Below, in pieces: positions 56,351 through 64,000 of a stretch of DNA of 64,000 bases; the first letter of the stretch is position 1; every line of letters starts with the position of its first letter. Source of the DNA: Eriocheir sinensis (taxonomy: Eukaryota; Arthropoda; Malacostraca; Decapoda; Varunidae). The position numbers and the translations under genes are program-made. Location of the stretch: the NCBI RefSeq assembly GCF_024679095.1, contig NC_066509.1:20320811-20384810 (forward strand), given 5' to 3'. Under the pieces are notes generated by a model. That model saw only the letters and a program-made list of their open reading frames with translations. It was not told where the DNA came from and made no database searches.

Positions 56351-57295
56351 TCTGGTATGCGGTATCCGGTATGCGGGTGAATTGTTTTCACCTCAGGGAA
56401 CTAGACGTCCCTGCCCTGCATAGTCTCAGGTCACCCTTGGACAAGGTGTAATACCTGATCTGTCTCCCGTGCCAGGGTCACGGTGAAGCCTCTGGGCAGC
56501 AGCAGTGGTGGATTGGACTGCAGGCAGAGGATCTCTTTATGAGACAATGGCTGGAGTTCCAGGGTCCTAGTCAGCTGGACCGTGCCTAATTATTTAGGCC
56601 TGCGGTGTAGAGGAGTGTGGCGACCTCTACACTAAAAAAGCCTCCCTGGGAACCAGTTGTCGGTGTGAGCTCCCCGTCCCTCCCCTCTATCGACGGTACT
56701 CCCATCTCTATTCTGCATAACAGCTGGTTCTTGTTTTTCTCCTGAAAGAGATATCTTCCGTGGGCCATTTGAGGTTGTACCTCCCGGTTTCTAGGTGGAG
56801 TTTCTGAGGGTTTTTCTTATATTCAAGGAATATTTCAGTCTTTTGGTCTCTCAGGAAGGGCGTCTGATACTCTCTAGAGTTGGTGGAGAACACCTGGTGA
56901 CAGGTGCCACTGGCCAGGCCTCGAAAGGGTCGCAGAGTTGGGTTAGACGTTTCGGAAAGTGGGAACGAATTGCTGGTTCCTCTCCTCCCTTGCCAGCTCT
57001 GCTCTGTGTGACTACGCCGGCCCCGTGCTATGGGACAAAACTTCGAGGACAATAGCTGAAAAGCGCCGGGTTGTGAAAGTCTCTCTCGTGACCGAGGCTC
57101 AGGACAAGCGATTGGTCTTTGAGGCGTTTTCAAGACCCTGTGGGAGCGAACTCCCAGTGTTGGAGGCATCTAACACAGCAGTATCTATTTTCCATGCACA
57201 ATTTTTATACAATTCAATTTATGGTCACAATTTAAGTTATTTCGAAAGCGCTTTCAATATTTGTCCAAACTGTTAACTCGCTTAAATTTCTAACA
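56351..57295 (+). other. Probable LINE-B 5' leader
   Basis: About 0.9 kb without convincing coding content, upstream of the LINE-B ORF1 start. It includes the hairpin at 56605-56632. Its length suits a CR1-type leader. Part of it could instead be the remainder of LINE-A or an unrelated insertion. Confidence 0.45.
56605..56632. other. Perfect 9-bp hairpin in LINE-B leader
   Basis: GTGTAGAGG (56605-56613), a 10-nt loop, then CCTCTACAC (56624-56632), followed by TAAAAAAG. Confidence 0.6.
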
Positions 57296-58524
57296 ATGCC
57301 TTCGAACCTTAAGTGTGACGTCTGTCCCGGACGTTTTGCAGCTCAGTTCTTCCAGCTGAGTAAAACTTGCCGCCTCTGCGTTCAAATATTACATCTTCAG
57401 AAGGCTGTGAGTGAATGGAAAGTCAAGCACAATGATCTTGAAAAGAAATTTGTAGCCCTTCAGGAATTTGTTTTAACTAATGTGGCAGTGACTCCACCAT
57501 CGATGGTGGAGAGGCCCTCCACTGAGATTGTGCCCTCTCCAGACGACCCTCCTGCTTCACGGGAGGACGTGTTACCTGCCTCACAGGTTGACTCCCAGCC
57601 TGCCCCACAGGATAACCCCCAGCCTGCCTCACAGGCTAACCCGAGCCTGCCTCACAGGCTAACCCCCAGCCTGCCTCACAGGCTAACCACCGGCCTGCCT
57701 CACAGAACAACCGCCAGCCTGCCTCACAGGCTGACCCCCAGCCTGCCTCACAGGCTAGCCCCCAGCCTGCTTCACAGGCTAACTCCCAATCTGCCTCACA
57801 GGACAACTTCCAGCCTGCCCCACTTAACGCTTCTCTTCCTGCTTCACAGGATGTCGGGTTCCAACCTGTAAGGAATGGAGCCAAACCGAAGCAGGCAACC
57901 AAGGATTTACTGACCCCCACTACCTTCAATAGGTTCCAGGTGCTGGCAGACACCATGGAGGATGAGTTCGAGACTCGCCTAGTTGGGGACTCCATGGTGC
58001 GTGGCCAGCTGGTTGAGTTCTGTGGTCGTTCATCAAACGGCCGCAGAAAACGTTACTGCTATACAGGTGCCAGACTGGACGACATCACCGCAGCGTGCGA
58101 TGATGTCACGAGAAATGCCGACCGAAACACCCTCTTTGTCATTCACGCGGGGACAAATGACGTAAAGACAACCCTTTCTGAGGAACTGCTTGAGAAATAC
58201 CGCCGCATGATCAAGCAGTATAAACGTAAAACGGATGCCGGTAACATCATAATTTCAGGAATCCTCCCGAGGGTCGGTGCCGAATCTAGCTTTTACAGTA
58301 AGGCCTTCAGCACAAACAACAGACTTCAGTCCCTTTGCTCACAAGAAAACGTCCAGTTCGCTAACTTGTGGAACAATTTTTACTACGACTCAGACTTGTT
58401 CCTTCCTGATGGCATTCACTTAAACCCTGTTGGAGCAGCCCGTTTCGGGAGGCTGCTCTGTGACCAAGTGGCTCTTCGAAAGCCAAAAAACGCGGAGGCG
58501 AGAACACCAGCAGCTCCACCGTAA
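57296..58524 (+). pseudogene. LINE-B ORF1: zinc/coiled-coil, repeat linker, SGNH esterase
   Basis: Starts at ATG 57296 (MPSNLKCDVC). Residues 7-28 form C-x2-C...C-x2-C (CDVC...CRLC), then a coiled-coil-like helix (ILHLQKAVSEWKVKHNDLEKK). A linker of 24-bp repeats encodes PQPASQAN-type octapeptides. A 1-bp deletion at 57641-57643 (CCGAGC for CCCCAGC) shifts the frame inside these repeats; the next frame carries the rest. That rest is an SGNH hydrolase: RLVGDSMVRGQ (Ser), FVIHAGTNDVKTT (Gly-Asn block), IIISGILPRVG and PDGIHLNPVG (Asp/His). All catalytic residues are intact here, unlike in LINE-C. The domain ends with a Lys/Arg/Pro-rich tail and a stop at 58524. Confidence 0.87.
57585..57850 (+). 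repeat. 24-bp minisatellite in LINE-B ORF1
   Basis: About ten imperfect units of CAGCCTGCCTCACAGGCTAA plus CCCC, coding an eight-residue Pro/Gln/Ala/Ser repeat in the ORF1 frame. Confidence 0.9.
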
Positions 58525-58545
58525 GGGTGCACTCAACCCGCAAAA

Positions 58546-59177
58546 CTCCCGACTCGAATCACATTAAAGCTTGCTATGTAAACGTTCGTAGCCTACGTAA
58601 CAAATTTGAAGACTAGAAGTCCTCGCAGCTACAAATCATTATCACATCATCGGAGTCACAGAATCTTGGATAGACACTTCAAATAGAGATTTCATTGCGG
58701 AATATAGATTACCGGTTTATACCATTTTTACTCATGAAAGAGAGAACAGACAGGGTGGAAGCGTTATCTTTTATATCCACAACTCTCTCCATCCAGTATC
58801 CGTGAAAACAGATATTATAACCAATGTGGACACGGTCTTCATTGAAATTAAAAATAAATCTCGTAAAATAGTAATTGGGCTTATCTACAGACCGCCAAGG
58901 CAGACTCTTGATATCGACCACGCATTAAGTGAATTATTATTAAAAACAAGTAGCAGTTGCGAGGCAGTAATTGTTGGGGACTTCAACTTGCCAGTGAAAA
59001 GATGGGGTGAACCGTTGAACTGTCATACAGGGCTCGACCTGTACACAAATTTACTAGAAAGTGATTTACATCAACACGTTCAAGAACCGACTCGGGAAAA
59101 TAATATACTTGACCTTATCTTTTCAACGACAGCTGATCTAGTTAACGAAGTAAATGTTGGTCCAGTTTTTAGTTCTA
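58546..59177 (+). pseudogene. LINE-B ORF2 endonuclease fragment
   Basis: Begins after ORF1 with CYVNVRSLRNKFED. A frameshift near 58611-58613 is followed, in the next frame, by IIGVTESWIDTS, RQGGSVIFYI, IGLIYRPPRQT, VIVGDFNLPVKRW, PTRENNILDLIFS and NEVNVGPVFSS. The catalytic Asn, Glu, Tyr and Asp-Asn residues are visible, but the closing SDH is missing because LINE-A sequence takes over. No RT from this element is present. Confidence 0.85.
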
Positions 59178-59266
59178 GCGTCTCAGCTCCAAGCACCTCA
59201 TCCCTCTCAACACCCCCACACACCTTGGAATTATGCCGGCCGACCCAACCTTCCAAGAGAAACTGA
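59178..59266 (+). pseudogene. Probable C-terminus of LINE-A ORF1 after LINE-B
   Basis: A Ser/Pro-rich tail (SAPSTSSLSTPPHTLELC) ends with a stop at 59264-59266, overlapping or just preceding the ORF2 start (ATG 59233 or 59272). Its position and composition suit the end of ORF1, but homology was not tested. Confidence 0.4.
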
Positions 59267-60325
59267 CGATTATGTCTACTAATATCAGAGGCCTCCAAAC
59301 TAACATAGGAGATCTAACACACTCTTATGTTATCTCGCACTCCCCAGACATCATAGCCACAGTGGAGACCTTTCTCAATCCCACCATTCCCGCCAACTTT
59401 GGGCACATTCAAGGGTACTCTAGATGGCACCGAAGAGACCGAGCCCACGGTACCTTCGGGGGAATCGCAGTCTGCTTCCGTGACGGTCTTGCTGTGGAGG
59501 CCCTCAATGTCGACATGGAACGCCACCTCGAAATGGCATTCTTCAGGCTGTGGACAAGACAACGCGACTCCATCCTGCTCTGTGTATGCTACCGGCCACA
59601 GTGGCAGGGGAGCGACCCCATCCACTTCCTCCACACAAATCTCGACACCCTTCTGCTCCAGCATTCCTGCAAACATCTCATTGTGGTGGGGGACATGAAT
59701 CAGTACTTGGTGGTAATGCAGTTCGAAGACCTTCTGACCATGTACGGCCTCACGAACCACGTTGATTTCCCTACACATATCTCCGGCTCCTCCCTGGACC
59801 CAGTCATTACAGACCTGCCAGAGGAAGTGGTCACCTGTCATCCCCTAGATATGGTTGGTTCCTCTGACCATTTTGCAGTTCTCACCACCATCAAGACCTC
59901 AATAGAACACAACGGAGCCACCGCCCGTGTGAACTGGTTGTGGTCCCGGGGAGATTGGAACAGCCTGAAGGCAAATCTGGACTCCATCGTGTGGACGGAT
60001 ATCCTCCACGGAGACGTCAACACCCAAGTGGAGAACTTGACTAACCTTCTTCTGTCTCTGCAACAAGAATATGTGCCCAGCCAGTCATATAAATCAAAAC
60101 CAATTGATCAGCCCTGGTTCGGCTATCAGTGCAGGATAGCCGCGGACACCAAGAGTAGGGCTTGGCTGCGTTACAAGTCCCATCCTTCTCAGCATAATAA
60201 AACCTTACACAGAGAAGCCTGCAAGAACATGAGCCGGGTGCAAAAACAGGCTATACAACGCTGGAAGGAGGTAATGAAGACCAAGCTCAGCGGACAGTCG
60301 GTGGGTAACAAGGAGTGGTGGAGTG
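59233..60325 (+). pseudogene. LINE-A ORF2 endonuclease
   Basis: AP-like endonuclease: LTIMSTNIRGLQ, DIIATVETFLN, GTFGGIAVCFRDG, LLCVCYRPQWQG, LIVVGDMNQYL, LDPVITDLP and VGSSDHFAVLTTI. All catalytic motifs are present. A linker follows with DQPWFGYQCRIAAD and QKQAIQRWKEVMK. ATG 59233 is the first in frame; ATG 59272 (MSTNIRG) directly follows the ORF1 stop and is an equally good start. A frameshift near 60318-60325 (GAGTGGTGGAGTGAAACAAC) moves the continuation to the next frame, where VKQQQGLSADN is read. Confidence 0.9.
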
Positions 60326-61619
60326 AAACAACAACAAGGCCTCTCAGCCGACAACGCCATCCCACCCCTCGTCAGGCCAGATGGGTCAGTGGCTATGCGC
60401 GACAAAGACAAGGCGGAGCTACTGGCGGCCCACTTCTCTTCCAAAATGTCAGTACCTGATCCCCTCCGCGCCCCCCCGAAGCTGCCATCCCTCATCAGGG
60501 GCTCTCTGGAGAGTCTCACTGTCACCATGGAGGAGGTAAAAAATCTGCTGATGCAAATAGACCCCAAGAAAGCCCTAGGGCCTGACAACATCAGCCCTCA
60601 CCTGCTAAAAAGATGCGCTGGCCAGCTCGCCCTACCACTTACCACCATCTTCAATAACATCCTTTCCACTTCCAAGTGGCCCACACTTTGGAAGAAAGCA
60701 AGAGTGGTGGCCATATACAAGAAAAAAGGCAAACAGGACCCAAAGAACTACCGCCCAGTATCCCTCCTCCACTGTTGGGAAAATCTTGGAGTCCCTTATA
60801 ACAACCAAACTCACGGCCTTCCTCGATGCCCACCATCTCCTCAACTCCAAGCAATTCGGCTTCCGGCAGGGAAGATCTGCTGCAGACCTGCTGCTCCTTA
60901 ACTCTGCCTCATGGAACCACTCGCTGGACAGGGGACTCGACACCTTCGTCGTGGCTCTTGACATAGCCGGAGCCTTCGACAGGGTTTGGCACCAAGGCCT
61001 CATCGCCAAGCTGAAGAGCCTAGGTGTTCGAGGCGCCCTCCTGCAACTCATTGGGGACTACCTCCAGGACAGGGCGTTACAGGTGGTGATTAACGGCCAC
61101 ACCTCAAGCCAGCACCCCATCAATGCAAGCGTGCCCCAGGGCAGCGTACTAGGGCCTCTACTGTGGAATGTTTATTTCAATGACATTCTCCAGCTCATCC
61201 CTGAGGCCCAGGCGTACGCTGACGACTGCACCCTTGCCTTCACCAGCGACAGACAGGACTGGCAAGGCACAGTGTGTCGCATCAACATGGCACTCGACAA
61301 AATTATCGCCTGGAGTGGCTGCTGGCAAGTCACCCTGGCCCCTGACAAAACGCAAGCAATGGTAATATCCTGCAGGCGAGATATCAACAATCTAGCCGGG
61401 CCGGGGATACAACTGGAGGGGAAAACGCTACCCCTTCAAGACTCCATCTCCATTCTCGGAGTGGAGTTCGACGCGGGACTCTCCTTCACCAACCATGCTA
61501 AAAAAATATCAAAAAATGCAGCATGGAAACTCAGCTGTGTACGGCGCATCTCCCATCTACTTGACGCCAAAGGGACTGAGGTGCTCTACAAGGCACAAGT
61601 ACGCCCCCTCATGGAGTAG
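60323..61619 (+). pseudogene. LINE-A ORF2 reverse transcriptase
   Basis: RT in two frames. The first part (to about 60770) has DPKKALGPDNISPHLLKR, WPTLWKKARVVAIYKKKG and NYRPVSLL. A 1-bp loss near 60770 shifts to the second part: VGKILESLITTKL, KQFGFRQGRSAADLL, motif A LDIAGAFDRVWHQGL, motif B ASVPQGSVLGPLLWN, motif C YADD (61215-61226), LAPDKTQAMVISCR and ILGVEFD. The catalytic residues are intact, so inactivation is due to indels and to the in-frame TAG at 61617-61619 after RPLME. Motifs A and C differ from the CR1-type copies in this window. Confidence 0.92.
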
Positions 61620-62051
61620 TCCTCCCTCGCCTGGTCCTCCTGCCCTCCATCCTACCTTGCAACCCTGGATCGTGTCCAGGCCAGAGCCCAGCGTCTGATA
61701 CAGCGCACAGGTCTTCAGCACGAGCGTGGCTCCCTGCAACCTCTCCAGGAGCGCAGGGATGTGGCAGGCCTGTGTGTAATGTACAAGGCACACAACCTAA
61801 ACACACCCCACCTGGCAGCTCTCAAGCTCCCTGCGCCCCCAACCCCCATACACTCCACCCGAGCAGCACCCCACAGACAGGAACAAGTGGCTGTACCCTT
61901 CTCCAGGACGGAACACCACTTCCGCTCCTTCCAGCCCCGCTACAGCCGCCTGTGGAACCAGCTTGTTAGCCACACCGACCTCCACCATCGCGCGTCACTT
62001 CAAGACTTCAAGCGGGAGGTGAACAGCTGGATTAGGACTTCTAGGCAGTAA
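61620..62051 (+). pseudogene. LINE-A ORF2 C-terminal region after TAG
   Basis: The RT frame continues without shift after the TAG: SSLAWSSCPPSYLATLDRVQ, RLIQRTGLQH, RRDVAGLCVMYKAHN, RYSRLWNQLV and FKREVNSWIRT, then a stop at 62049-62051. This is the thumb and C-terminal domain found in related LINEs. Confidence 0.88.
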
Positions 62052-62145
62052 TTCAATGTGTCTTGTATGTAGCTATAGATAGATGAAGCTTAAAACCTTC
62101 AACTTTAGCACAATATTCTGAAAGCCCTGTTTAAATAAAAAAAAT

Positions 62146-62148
<3 letters not shown>
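62052..62148 (+). other. LINE-A 3' UTR and A-rich tail
   Basis: About 80 bp of UTR followed by AAATAAAAAAAATAAAA. The element ends in a (GA)n tract, and no target-site duplication could be assigned because its left edge is in a minisatellite. Confidence 0.6.

Positions 62149-62181
<33 letters not shown>
62149..62181. repeat. (GA)n microsatellite
   Basis: GA run of about 32 bp directly after the LINE-A tail. Confidence 0.95.
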
Positions 62182-62185
<4 letters not shown>

Positions 62186-62476
62186 CCAGGGTGTCCCGCC
62201 TGTGGAATACATTCACTGCAGCAGGGCCAACAGTGAGGGATATGTCCACTCAGCAGGTAAAAGTGGCTGCTCACAGGTGGCGAAGAACATGCCCCACACC
62301 ACTAGTGATGCTAAATACACAGTGAACAAGTGTAAAGGCCTTTTGAAATAATGCACAAGAAAAAGTGACATTTTAAGCCCTGAAAAGTGCACAGTGAAAC
62401 ATATGCTACTCGAACGATTGCGTAAAGTGTCGTCGGCAAAATACAAATATGTTGTGTACAATAATTTCGTCAGTTT

Positions 62477-62479
<3 letters not shown>
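62182..62479. other. Unrecognised 0.3-kb segment between two (GA)n tracts
   Basis: Ordinary-complexity sequence starting CCTCCAGGGTGTCCCGCCTG. No frame or motif recognised. Confidence 0.5.

Positions 62480-62512
<33 letters not shown>
62480..62512. repeat. (GA)n microsatellite
   Basis: GA run of about 34 bp. Confidence 0.95.
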
Positions 62513-62513
<1 letters not shown>

Positions 62514-62846
62514 ATATACAGACAAAGGCAGACAAAAGAACATTAAACAAAGTCGAAAAATACAAATAAATAAAAAAAAAATGCATCATTAAGAGAAATA
62601 ATATATTAGCCACGAGTAACCTTCCCTGAATGTCTTGTTTTCATCAATAAACGAAGTAATTAATCAAATAAGTTGTATTCAATAAATGCAATATTGTGCA
62701 ACAAAACAACACTAAGGATACAATACAACAACAAGGAAAAAAATATTACCACCAGAAATCTTCCTATAAACTACGTATAAGCACACTCAATAGTAGAAAA
62801 TATCATTATTTAAACAGCAAAATAATCACTGTAATCAAACTACAAT

Positions 62847-62850
<4 letters not shown>
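62513..62850. other. AT-rich spacer, nothing recognised
   Basis: A-rich sequence without open frames or repeats of note. Confidence 0.5.
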
Positions 62851-62888
<38 letters not shown>

Positions 62889-62908
62889 CACACACGCAAA
62901 CACACAGA
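62851..62908. repeat. (CA)n microsatellite
   Basis: CA run of about 55 bp with a few CG interruptions. Confidence 0.95.
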
Positions 62909-63340
62909 AAAGAAATCCGATATCTACCCATAATTTTCCCACAATCTTCCTTTTTCTCCCCACGATCTAAGTCTTTACATAAAAAAAATAATTATACCCA
63001 CCAATATTTTTTCCCTCATCTCCCTCTGTTTCCAACACTGCATCGCCCTATAAGAAAAAAAAAAATCCGACAAGCACTGATAACTTTCCCACAGTCACCC
63101 TTTTCCCCACGCCTCTTGATATCCGCACGTGAAAAAGAAATACATAAATCTTCCAATATAAAAAGAAAAAGAGTATCGCTTTTCCTAAGCTTCCCACGAT
63201 CGCCTTTATGCAGCCTTCATCCCGGCGTCACGTCCTGGTTCGGCGGTGGGAAGGGTCCGTTTTCGGTTCCCCGCCTCGCCTCATACCCAGGAGAGGCGGC
63301 GATAATGTGATGGCCTCTTGTGTTACCTTGAAATATTTAT
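62909..63340. other. Unrecognised spacer
   Basis: AT-rich sequence with several A8-A10 runs, then a short GC-richer stretch (63200-63310) with a 64-codon frame that resembles nothing known to me. Imperfect internal copies of CCCACAATC/CCTTTTT-like words (62937, 63090 and 63188) suggest an old diverged repeat. Confidence 0.4.
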
Positions 63341-63900
63341 CTTCTTGGGGCGGGGAAAGGGAGATGGTGGTGGTGGGGAGGAGGGGAGGGGAAGGTTGTG
63401 GCGATAGTGGGGGGGAAGGGGTAAGGTAGCGGTGATGGTGGTAGTGGTGGTTGTGGTAGTGGTGGTGGGGGAAGAGGAGGAAAAGAATGTTGAGGTGTAG
63501 GAGGAGGAGGAGGAAGTGTTGGTATTGATAGCTGTGGTAGTTGTGGTGGAAAAGGAGGAAGATGAGGTGAAGAGGAGAGAAGAGAGGGTTGAGAAGAAAG
63601 AGGAGAAGTAGGTAAAGGTTAAGAAGTAGGAAAAAAAAGAGGTTAAGTTCGAGAGGAGAGGATGAAAGGGTGGAGGACGAGTTAACGAAAAACACGAAAG
63701 GAAAAAAGAAGGAAGAAAAATTAGAGGGAGGAGGAGGAGGAGGCGAAAGAACATGAACAAAAATAAGAGAAAAAAGGAAACAATAGCGAAAATCGGAGAT
63801 GGAGAAAGAGGAAAACAGTAGGAAGATCATCAGGAAAAATAGAATATTAGAAAATTATAAAAGAAAAGAAAAGGAGGATTAAGGGGAAAAAAACATTACA
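63341..63900. repeat. GGT/GGA/GAA-rich low-complexity block
   Basis: First GGTGGTGGT-like runs (63365-63470), then GGA and GAA repeats. Long Ser/Leu/His frames on the minus strand are artefacts of this composition. The remaining 100 bp to the window end show nothing. Confidence 0.8.
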
Positions 63901-64000
63901 TCCACCTCTGTTTCTTCCCTTTTCCTTCCCTCTCTTCCGGAAAGCAAAATTATGCCAAAATAAAACTTCCTTATTCTGGTTCGCCCTTTCCTTCCTTCAC

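Larger units (their letters stand above)
56351..59177 (+). mobile_element. LINE-B: CR1-type LINE with 5' leader and ORF1, 3'-truncated
   Basis: Contains a leader of about 0.9 kb, a full-length but frameshifted ORF1 and the first part of ORF2, all on +. It stops within the endonuclease, just before the expected SDH motif, and LINE-A sequence resumes. Retaining the 5' end and losing the 3' end is the reverse of normal LINE truncation. The 5' boundary near 56350 is estimated from where the LINE-A ORF1 loses its character. Confidence 0.75.
54894..62148 (+). mobile_element. LINE-A: LINE with PHD-like/CCHC ORF1, split by LINE-B
   Basis: Plus-strand LINE with a leader remnant (54894-55002), ORF1 (55003-about 56350), ORF2 (59233 or 59272-62051), a short 3' UTR and an A-rich AAATAAAAAAAATAAAA end at about 62131-62148. 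About 2.8 kb of another LINE (LINE-B) sits between ORF1 and ORF2. ORF2 differs from LINE-C/E in sequence (YADD active site, AGAFDRVWH motif A), so it belongs to another lineage of the Jockey/CR1/L2 assemblage; the exact clade was not determined. Several inactivating mutations are present. Confidence 0.8.

Noticed and set aside
61617..61619. Programmed readthrough of TAG in LINE-A ORF2
   Set aside because: The same element has frameshifts and a second TAG, so ordinary decay is sufficient.

Overview
The window is eukaryotic, non-genic DNA. It reads as a heterochromatin-like stretch of an arthropod genome, most likely a decapod crustacean. That assignment is an inference from the CR1-type LINEs with esterase ORF1s, the LINE whose ORF1 has a PHD-like finger and CCHC knuckles, and the very high density of (AT)n, (GA)n, (CA)n and purine repeats. 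I found no intact host gene, no tRNA, no rRNA and no CRISPR array.

Positions 1-37049 are one AT-rich satellite built from a diverged monomer of about 45 bp. Its orientation flips about 21 times, giving 22 blocks of alternating strand. Shared rare junction sequences show that large pieces are inverted copies of each other. The arms are about 1.0 kb (1120-2091 / 3771-4790), 1.7 kb (7305-8995 / 13055-14768) and 5.4 kb (18978-24485 / 28217-33572). A 2-kb piece is also repeated in direct orientation (31437-33482 / 35045-37048). Five long (AT)n tracts lie inside the array. The many short open frames here are a by-product of T-rich monomers whose length is a multiple of three.

Positions 37049-42480 hold a decayed CR1-type LINE on the minus strand (LINE-C). 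It has a 5' leader, an ORF1 with a zinc/coiled-coil start and an SGNH/GDSL esterase domain, and an ORF2 with endonuclease and reverse transcriptase. Its 3' end is missing and it abuts the satellite directly. Positions 42480-49800 are mostly simple sequence: a 1.2-kb purine minisatellite, a G-rich repeat present as an inverted pair, a 42-bp tandem repeat, microsatellites and duplicated segments. They also hold two old fragments: a type-B DNA polymerase piece (Maverick/Polinton-like) and a LINE endonuclease piece.

Positions 49800-62150 are a nest of retroelements. The 5' part of a Ty3/gypsy-like LTR element (gag, zinc knuckle, start of protease) is split by a 5'-truncated CR1 (LINE-D, minus strand, 5-bp target duplication TAGTA). 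It is then cut off inside protease by another CR1 (LINE-E, plus strand), fused by chance in one reading frame. LINE-E ends inside reverse transcriptase at a (GA)n tract and a 36-bp GC-rich minisatellite. After that comes LINE-A, with a PHD-like and two-CCHC ORF1 and an endonuclease/reverse transcriptase ORF2. LINE-A is split by LINE-B, a CR1-type element with an esterase ORF1 and part of an endonuclease. All coding regions carry frameshifts, stops or truncations. Positions 62150-64000 are microsatellites, low-complexity purine sequence and short unrecognised stretches.

All family calls are from motifs read by eye. Boundaries inside repeats are approximate, and assembly error at low-complexity joins cannot be excluded.
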